DNA from: Haliotispira sp965263485
Lineage (GTDB): Bacteria > Spirochaetota > Spirochaetia > SP-2023
Direction of reading: 5' to 3'
DNA: 64,000 bases
Assembly (NCBI GenBank): GCA_965263485.1
Contig: CBDHHO010000004.1
Location: 1,736,001-1,800,000 of the forward strand
The notes beneath the pieces are model-generated. The model was not told the origin of the DNA. It was given only the letters and a program-made list of their open reading frames with translations, and made no database searches. The translations under genes and the position numbers were made by a program. This document shows positions 58,835 through 64,000 of this stretch, one piece after another. Each line of letters opens with the position of its first letter. Position 1 is the stretch's first letter.

Positions 58835-59678
58835 GGCTCGTGGTTATTTTCCCACATAACAGCTTCTGGTAGCCTTGAGCAATTTGAGCTGCCGTATTCA
58901 ATAAGCTGTGCTTCTGAGCATAGAGGCGCTCGCGGATACTTTCTTTGGCGATATAGGGAACACTGAGAGCCCCCAGGATTCCCTTGTTCTGGCCTTTGCA
59001 GCCTCCAGTCCGAAAAACCGGGCAGGCAATGGCTTCAATCCCCTCCTGGTATTCCTGACGATCATAGGCAAAGCCCCCGCTTCTTACCTCGGATAATTCT
59101 TTTTGCAATATGTTTATATCTGTAATAGTATTTTCAGTGTAGGATTCCAGCGGGTTCGCGCACAGCAGCATTTCCTTTTCTACTTCTTCCTGAAAGGCTA
59201 AGAGGACCTTGCTTGCGGCTCCGGCGTGCCAGGGGAAATGCGCTCCCGAAGGAACTTGAATGTGCATTTTATTATTGCCGCTTGCAGAGCAAAGTACTTC
59301 CACACTTGATTCCCATGACTGTCCTTCTTGCCAGATGCTGAATTTGGTCGTTTCTCCCAGGTTCCGGGCCAGCTTTTCCAGCTCGTCCCGGGCTGCCTGT
59401 CGAAGGCCCTCACGCTGCTTTTGAAGCAAAGACGCCTTGAAAATTGTTCCATCACAAAGACGATATTGTGGCTTTCCTTCTTTCTTATCGAGATAGCCTA
59501 ACTGATAAAGACTGAACAGTACCCTGCTCACGGTAGAGCGGGGAAAGTTCAAAACAGAGCAGATTTCTGCAAGGGGGACAAAATCAGTCCGTTGAATCAT
59601 ATAGTTAATAATTCGGTGCATGGTAAAGAGAATGGGGACGATCTCCCCTTTTTCTCTGGTTCCTGTCTGTTGATTCAT
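58656..59678 (-). CDS. IclR-family transcription regulator with run-on C-terminus
   Basis: A 340-residue regulator. The N-terminal winged helix (FTMHRIINYMIQRTDFVPLAEICSVL, FPRSTVSRVLFSLYQLGYL) and the effector domain (MHIQVPSGAHFPWHAGAASKVLLAF, GGFAYDRQEYQEGIEAIACPVF, ILGALSVPYI) are typical of IclR. Family members end near residue 265 (QIAQGYQKLL). About 65 further residues, rich in Pro, Ala and Arg, are antisense to the neighbouring frame and look like read-through after loss of the native stop. Divergent from uxuA across a 189-bp promoter region, it probably represses the hexuronate operon and responds to a sugar acid. Confidence 0.82.
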   Translation of the reverse strand: MNQQTGTREKGEIVPILFTMHRIINYMIQRTDFVPLAEICSVLNFPRSTVSRVLFSLYQLGYLDKKEGKPQYRLCDGTIFKASLLQKQREGLRQAARDELEKLARNLGETTKFSIWQEGQSWESSVEVLCSASGNNKMHIQVPSGAHFPWHAGAASKVLLAFQEEVEKEMLLCANPLESYTENTITDINILQKELSEVRSGGFAYDRQEYQEGIEAIACPVFRTGGCKGQNKGILGALSVPYIAKESIRERLYAQKHSLLNTAAQIAQGYQKLLCGKITTSPNPAPDPPNTNPGIRHARAASSALQEVCQDPNPRGRPGTATRQNTPSAAAWRKPQHKTD

Positions 59679-59760
59679 ACAAAGGATATTAAAGGGAAAA
59701 TTTTAAAAAATCAATAACCAAATAAGGATATTTATACAGATCAATTTATCTATTTTTTGA

Positions 59761-59789
59761 TTGACAAGACTCCGATCTCGTGTTAGCAT
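59761..59789 (+). promoter_or_regulatory. Sigma-70-type promoter of the uxuA operon
   Basis: TTGACA (59761-59766), a 17-bp spacer and TAGCAT (59784-59789). The start codon is 78 bp downstream. It lies in the AT-rich divergent region facing the IclR gene, where an IclR operator would be expected. Confidence 0.65.
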
Positions 59790-59867
59790 CACTGTAACTA
59801 ATGTGCAAATGCTTTATAAATCTCTCGGTTTTTCGAAGGCATAAAGTAGTCATATGAGGACACCCTA

Positions 59868-60962
59868 GTGCATCTTGGATTCAGTCTGTATCAGCATATG
59901 CTCCGTAATGATTGCATTGATGAAAATCTGGCTTTTGCGAAGCAATGTGGTGCCAGCCATATCATTGTTCATCTGGTCGATTATTTCCATCAAGGACAGA
60001 TAGATATTGATTCCCAGCCCATCGGTGATGAGGATGGGTGTGGTGTTGCGGGCAGCAAGCCCCATGTCTGGGAATATTCTTACTTCCAATGGCTCAAAAA
60101 TAAAATCGAAGAGTATGATCTGACATGGTATGCCGTGGAGAATTTTGACCCGTCTGATTGGTATGCCATTCTGCTGGGAGAACCGGAGAGAGGACAACAG
60201 ATCAAAAAACTACAGCAGATAATCCGCGATCTGGGCAGAGCGGGTGTGCGCTGTATGGGGTATAATTTCTCTCTGGCAGGGGTAGCTGCCCGGAGTACAG
60301 GCCCTTATGCCCGGGGAGGGGCTGCGAGCGTGGGCATGGAAGGCACGCCTTCCATGTCGCCCATTCCTCAAGGTATGATCTGGAATATGATCTACGATCT
60401 GCCATTATATCGGCAGGCAAAAAGAGAAGGTTTATATCAGAATCAATGCTGTCATGAAGAGTTATGGCAGCGTCTTTCCTGGTTTTTAGAAAAATTAGTT
60501 CCGGCAGCTGCTGAAGCTGGAGTTATGCTCTGTGCGCATCCGGACGATCCGCCTCTCGAATGGGTTCGCCATCAGGCCCGCCTGGTGTATCAGCCGGAAA
60601 TGTATCAGCGCCTGATTGATATAAACGACAGTGATAGCAATGGTCTGGACTTGTGTCTTGGGACTTTGCAGGAGATGCAGGGGAATGAGCCTTCTGGCGA
60701 AATATTTCCTTTTCTGGAAAGCTACCTGGAGCAGGAGCGCGTGGGGTATATCCATTTGCGTAATGTCCAGGGCAAAATACCGCATTATAAGGAGGTCTTT
60801 ATCGACGAAGGAGATTTGGATATCAAACGTGTACTTGCCACACTCAAAAAATGGCATTTTCAGGGAGTCATCGTTCCCGATCATGCGCCGCAAATGTCCT
60901 GTAAAGCTCCCTGGTACGCAGGTATGGCTTTTACTATGGGATATTTAAAGGCATTGTTGTAG
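59868..60962 (+). CDS. uxuA: Mannonate dehydratase
   Basis: Dehydrates D-mannonate to 2-keto-3-deoxygluconate in glucuronate breakdown. A TIM-barrel enzyme of 364 residues. Metal-site motifs are MLCAHPDDPPLE, GYIHLRNVQG and IVPDHAPQM, with WYAVENFDPSDWYAILLGEP and CMGYNFSL in earlier strands. The length fits the shorter Gram-positive-type UxuA. The start is GTG 59868 with GAGGAC 8 bp upstream. First gene of an operon with a sugar ABC importer, so the importer may bring in glucuronate, mannonate or an oligosaccharide that yields them. Confidence 0.9.
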   Translation: MHLGFSLYQHMLRNDCIDENLAFAKQCGASHIIVHLVDYFHQGQIDIDSQPIGDEDGCGVAGSKPHVWEYSYFQWLKNKIEEYDLTWYAVENFDPSDWYAILLGEPERGQQIKKLQQIIRDLGRAGVRCMGYNFSLAGVAARSTGPYARGGAASVGMEGTPSMSPIPQGMIWNMIYDLPLYRQAKREGLYQNQCCHEELWQRLSWFLEKLVPAAAEAGVMLCAHPDDPPLEWVRHQARLVYQPEMYQRLIDINDSDSNGLDLCLGTLQEMQGNEPSGEIFPFLESYLEQERVGYIHLRNVQGKIPHYKEVFIDEGDLDIKRVLATLKKWHFQGVIVPDHAPQMSCKAPWYAGMAFTMGYLKALL

Positions 60963-60999
60963 AAATGGGTTTACTTGTAAGTCAAGAAGGAGTTTGTTT

Positions 61000-61977
61000 A
61001 TGAGAAGGTTAATTTTTATATTATCTGTAGGATTGTTATTATTGTCTTCACAGATGAATGTTTTTTCCAGGGGGCAGTCGGGAGAAAAGGGAACGGTCGT
61101 TGCGGGGATTGTATTTCAGAATGACCAATTTATGCGCACTGTCCAGCTGGGGATGTCTGCTGCGGGGAAGGAAGCCGGAGCTACCGTTTTGCTTGGTAAT
61201 TCTGATAATAAGATTACCAAAGAGGCAAGCTTGATTGATACCTACATTGCCCGGGGTGTAGATGCGATTATCATCACTCCGATAGGCAATAATGGCAGTT
61301 CCGATGCCGCCCTGCAAAGAGCAGCAGATGCGGGTATTACAATAGTATACTTTAATACTTCTGCAGGAGTTCCCGCTGTTTCTCACGTAGGAACAAGTGA
61401 TGCCTCCATAGGAAAAATAGAAGGTCAGGCTGCCAGAAAGTTTATTCAAGCACGTATGCAGGGAATGCCGTTGAATGTAGCAACGATAAGTTATCGATCT
61501 CAACTGGCAGAATCAGCGGAGGCGAGGAGTGGCGGCTTTTTGAAGCAAATCAGCGATCTCCCTGGTTACAAGCTGGTAGCAGGGCAGGATGCCTGGCTTG
61601 CAGAAATGGCTGTTCGCGTTACCGGTGATGTACTGACAGCCAATCCCGATATTAACGTAATTGGCACAGCTAATGATGGTAGTTTGATCGGTTCTGTTCA
61701 GGCCGTGCGCAATGCAGGGCTGGCAGGAAAAGTTTTCGTCTTTGGCGTTGCCGGCAGCGAGCAAGTGGTGCAGATGCTGCAAGCCGATGACGATATTCTA
61801 CAATTTTCTGTTGCCCACGATGCTTTTAGAATAGGGAAGGTTGCAACAGAAACCGCACTGAAAAGCCTTGCAGGGGAGAGCGTAGAAAAAGAAATAGAAG
61901 TTCCGCCATTTACGCTTTCCAGAGATAATCCGGCAGGCTTGGATAAGTATCTGGCAGAAATAAAGTCGTACCAGTAA
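61000..61977 (+). CDS. Periplasmic sugar-binding protein (RbsB-type)
   Basis: A 325-residue secreted binding protein. The signal peptide (RRLIFILSVGLLLLSSQMNVFS) is followed by a type I periplasmic-binding fold: VVAGIVFQNDQFMRTVQLGM, the SLIDTYIARGVDAIIITP segment, AADAGITIVYFNT and GTANDGSLIGSVQAVRNAG (hinge), ending NPAGLDKYLAEIKSYQ. AAGGAG is 8 bp before ATG 61000. It lies 37 bp after uxuA and 14 bp before the ATPase gene. Substrate unknown, probably a hexuronate, pentose or related sugar. Confidence 0.88.
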   Translation: MRRLIFILSVGLLLLSSQMNVFSRGQSGEKGTVVAGIVFQNDQFMRTVQLGMSAAGKEAGATVLLGNSDNKITKEASLIDTYIARGVDAIIITPIGNNGSSDAALQRAADAGITIVYFNTSAGVPAVSHVGTSDASIGKIEGQAARKFIQARMQGMPLNVATISYRSQLAESAEARSGGFLKQISDLPGYKLVAGQDAWLAEMAVRVTGDVLTANPDINVIGTANDGSLIGSVQAVRNAGLAGKVFVFGVAGSEQVVQMLQADDDILQFSVAHDAFRIGKVATETALKSLAGESVEKEIEVPPFTLSRDNPAGLDKYLAEIKSYQ

Positions 61978-61991
61978 TCGTAGGCAGACCG

Positions 61992-63503
61992 ATGATGGGA
62001 AGGACTCTTCTGGAGGTCAGAGACCTTTGCAAAGAATATCCGGGAACTGTTGCCCTGGATAATGTCAGTTGCCGTTTTGAACAGGGGAAAATACATGCGC
62101 TTCTCGGTAAAAACGGTTCAGGGAAAAGTACATTCTGTAATATTGTAGCTGGGATAACCCAGGCAAGTCATGGCAAAGTAGTTTTTAAGTCCAAGGAAGT
62201 TTCTTTCTCATCTCCTGCTGAAGCGATTTCAAATGGAGTTACAGTTGTTCACCAAGAGATGAGCCTCATTCCGCATCTCACAGTGGCGGAGAATATCTAC
62301 CTGGGTAGACTGGAAACCAAAGGGCTATTAAAGAAAATCGACTGGAAAACCATTTTCTCAAATTCAAAGTTAATTCTGGATGACTTGGGGGTCTCCAATA
62401 TCCGTCCGGAAGCACTGGTTGCTTCCTTGAGCATTGGTCAGCAGCAACAAATTGAGATCGCCAAGGCTGTGTCCGAAAAACCTGAATTACTGATACTGGA
62501 TGAACCAACCAGCGCATTGGCGTTGAAAGAAGTAGACACCTTGTTTGAAATCATGAGGAATCTGGTAAAAAAAGGTGTTACGATGATTTATATTTCTCAT
62601 AGATTGCAGGAATTATCCCAAATTGCCGACACGGTTTCTATCTTGAGAGATGGCAAATTTATTAATGCCATGCCTATGGAAGAGGCGACTCACGATAAGA
62701 TACTTCATATGTTATTCGGAGAGATTTCAGTATTCGAGAGAGGTATTCTAGAAGACCACAGCTACAAGAAAACAGTGTTGTCCGTTGCAGAACTGACACG
62801 CGAGCCATTTTTTCGGAACGTTAGTTTTGACTTGTACCAGGGTGAAATCCTGGGTATTGCCGGATTGATGGGGGCCGGCAGGACGGAAATTTTGAGGAGT
62901 ATTTTCGGGCTTGATGTGTTTACTTCAGGAAAGATCACTGTGAATGGAGAGCCCTTGAAGAAAAAAGACATCAACCCGGTAAAGATGAAAAAAAGAGGTA
63001 TAAGCTATGTCTCTGAAAACAGGAAAGAAGAAGGATTGGTACTGGTATTAAGCTCTCATTTCAACTTGATACTGGCTTCCATGAAAGATATAATTTCTAA
63101 AAATAAATTTTATATTAATAAAAAAATGGAAAATGGGTATGTCGCAAAACAAATTCAGGCCTTATCTGTCAAGCTTGCAGATAGTGAATACCCGGTAACA
63201 ACTTTGAGTGGTGGAAACCAGCAAAAGATTGTTGTTGGGAACTGGTTGAATACTAATCCCCAAATTATGTTTTTTGATGAACCATCGAGAGGCATTGATG
63301 TAGAAGCAAAACAACAAATTTTTCAGATCATGTGGGAACAGAAGGAAAAGGGCGTATCCACTCTCATGGTCTCTTCCGAATTAGAAGAATTGCAGGAAGT
63401 CTGTGACCGGATATTAATATTGAGAAATGGGAGAATCGCTGAGGTATTATTGCCTTCTCAAGTAACGGTAAACGAGCTTTATAAAAAATGTATGGTTATT
63501 TGA
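61992..63503 (+). CDS. Sugar ABC transporter ATPase with two nucleotide-binding domains (RbsA/MglA-type)
   Basis: A 503-residue fused ATPase. The first domain has GKNGSGKST, VVHQEMSLIPHLTVAENIYLG, LSIGQQQQIEIAKA and LLILDEPTSAL. The second has GLMGAGRTEILRS, YVSENRKEEGLV, LSGGNQQKIVVGNWL and IMFFDEPSRGIDV. The degenerate Walker A of the second half (GAGRTE) and the first signature lacking one Gly (SIGQQ) are normal for this class, in which one site is catalytically weak. It starts 14 bp after the binding-protein stop and is followed after 42 bp by the permease. Confidence 0.92.
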   Translation: MMGRTLLEVRDLCKEYPGTVALDNVSCRFEQGKIHALLGKNGSGKSTFCNIVAGITQASHGKVVFKSKEVSFSSPAEAISNGVTVVHQEMSLIPHLTVAENIYLGRLETKGLLKKIDWKTIFSNSKLILDDLGVSNIRPEALVASLSIGQQQQIEIAKAVSEKPELLILDEPTSALALKEVDTLFEIMRNLVKKGVTMIYISHRLQELSQIADTVSILRDGKFINAMPMEEATHDKILHMLFGEISVFERGILEDHSYKKTVLSVAELTREPFFRNVSFDLYQGEILGIAGLMGAGRTEILRSIFGLDVFTSGKITVNGEPLKKKDINPVKMKKRGISYVSENRKEEGLVLVLSSHFNLILASMKDIISKNKFYINKKMENGYVAKQIQALSVKLADSEYPVTTLSGGNQQKIVVGNWLNTNPQIMFFDEPSRGIDVEAKQQIFQIMWEQKEKGVSTLMVSSELEELQEVCDRILILRNGRIAEVLLPSQVTVNELYKKCMVI

Positions 63504-63545
63504 GCTTAGGCATACAATCTGTATATTACATTGGGAGAGCGTTTG

Positions 63546-64000
63546 ATGGGAAAAAAGTGGAATATTACTCATATAAAAACATATACCTTAGAATTAATAA
63601 TATTGTTGTTAATTCTGTTATTAGCATTTACAGCCCCCGGGTTCTTTACTGTAAGAAATTTCCTGAATGTTTTGAGAAATGTTTCCATGCAGGGCATCAT
63701 TGCATTTGCAATGACTATGGTAATTATATCTGGAGAGATAGATCTGTCTGTGGGATCTTCTGTCGCATTCACAGGGTGCCTGTCCGCCGCTCTTGTCCGC
63801 CTGACGAGAGCGGCGATGGGGGATATTCTATCTCCGATATTTGCAATCATTATTGTATTATTATTCGGTGTTCTACAAGGATATTTCATTGGATTTATCA
63901 GAAGAAAATATAATATGCCGTCCTTTATTATTACACTGGCTTTGTTGACAATGCTTTTTGGAGCAGCAAATCTTGTTACAGGGGGATTCCCAATCGCACC
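63546..64000 (+). CDS. Sugar ABC transporter permease (RbsC-type), 5' part
   Basis: The frame starts at ATG 63546 after GGGAGAG and runs to the window end without a stop (about 151 residues visible). Translation gives MGKKWNITHIKTYTLELIIL, then FTAPGFFTVRNFLNVLRN, VIISGEIDLSVGSSVAFTG and YNMPSFIITLALLTMLFG. The EIDLSVGS motif is diagnostic of the RbsC/BPD_transp_2 permease family. It completes a binding protein-ATPase-permease set with the two genes before it. A longer overlapping frame starting at 63488 is a shadow. Confidence 0.9.
   Translation, partial: MGKKWNITHIKTYTLELIILLLILLLAFTAPGFFTVRNFLNVLRNVSMQGIIAFAMTMVIISGEIDLSVGSSVAFTGCLSAALVRLTRAAMGDILSPIFAIIIVLLFGVLQGYFIGFIRRKYNMPSFIITLALLTMLFGAANLVTGGFPIA

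Noticed and set aside
63488..63913. Open frame overlapping the RbsC-type permease
   Set aside because: The correct frame from ATG 63546 gives clear permease motifs (EIDLSVGS); this frame gives none.

Overview
The window looks like a chromosomal segment of a flagellated, chemotactic, double-membrane bacterium, most likely a spirochaete (Spirochaetota). The reasons are a fliK-flgD pair, a large transmembrane chemotaxis receptor, a LolC/D/E-type lipoprotein-export cluster, many lipoproteins with lipoboxes ending LLLGC, LLNC or LTSC, a BspA-like leucine-rich lipoprotein, a short P-II protein and a CimA-type citramalate synthase. The phylum call is inference; no rRNA or tRNA gene was recognised. 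The DNA is mostly GC-balanced, with clear AT-rich patches (the ATPase gene at 6106-9000, the gap near 34800-35100, and the operon after 59700).

Layout. 1-17.4 kb: a dispersed biotin set (bioB +; bioF and a bioH/bioG-like esterase -; bioC and bioD +) interleaved with a chemotaxis receptor, aspartate kinase, an AT-rich P-loop ATPase, argB, a solute-binding lipoprotein and GDP-L-fucose synthase. 17.7-20.8 kb: a repeat-built lipoprotein (locus A) and a nucleoside hydrolase pseudogene cut by a small repeat element. 20.9-29.3 kb: a tightly overlapping minus-strand block (tsaD, an exported protein, a membrane protein, lolE-like, lolD, lolC-like) with cimA upstream. 29.4-44.5 kb: an accessory zone with an Rpn nuclease gene, lipoproteins B, C, E and D, a phosphoesterase, a CofE-like ligase, rlmB, a Bcr/CflA transporter and an Rpn-like remnant. 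44.6-55.6 kb: an NlpC/P60 hydrolase, flgD, fliK, UDP-glucose dehydrogenase, a GntR/FCD regulator, a TauE/SafE permease, P-II, pdxS and NfeD. 55.6-58.8 kb: an ISL3 insertion sequence and a broken second Rpn gene. 58.6-64 kb: an IclR regulator divergent from a hexuronate or sugar operon (uxuA, binding protein, RbsA-type ATPase, RbsC-type permease running off the end).

The most striking system is a family of lipoproteins that share a start region and signal peptide but carry unrelated mature domains. Four of the five (A, B, C, D) carry a tandem CGCTCAT heptanucleotide immediately after the first eight codons. Seven is not a multiple of three, so each gain or loss of a unit shifts the frame. As sequenced, A (2 full copies) and D (5) are in frame, while B (6) and C (4) are out of frame. 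This is the pattern expected of phase-variable surface lipoproteins. The three loci with a common leader (A, B, C) also have an Rpn-type gene, or the remains of its 3' flank, just upstream at nearly constant spacing, so the unit that has been copied appears to be rpn plus a switchable lipoprotein.

The intact Rpn gene contains a strong in-frame internal ribosome binding site and start, consistent with the gene-within-gene antitoxin described for Rpn proteins. A second copy has a broken long reading frame but keeps the internal one.

Three families of small palindromic repeats saturate the gaps. The main one is a MITE-like element of about 165 bp with TIR core AGGGGACCTCTAAAAATTC. One copy supplies the bioB stop codon and another interrupts the nucleoside hydrolase gene.
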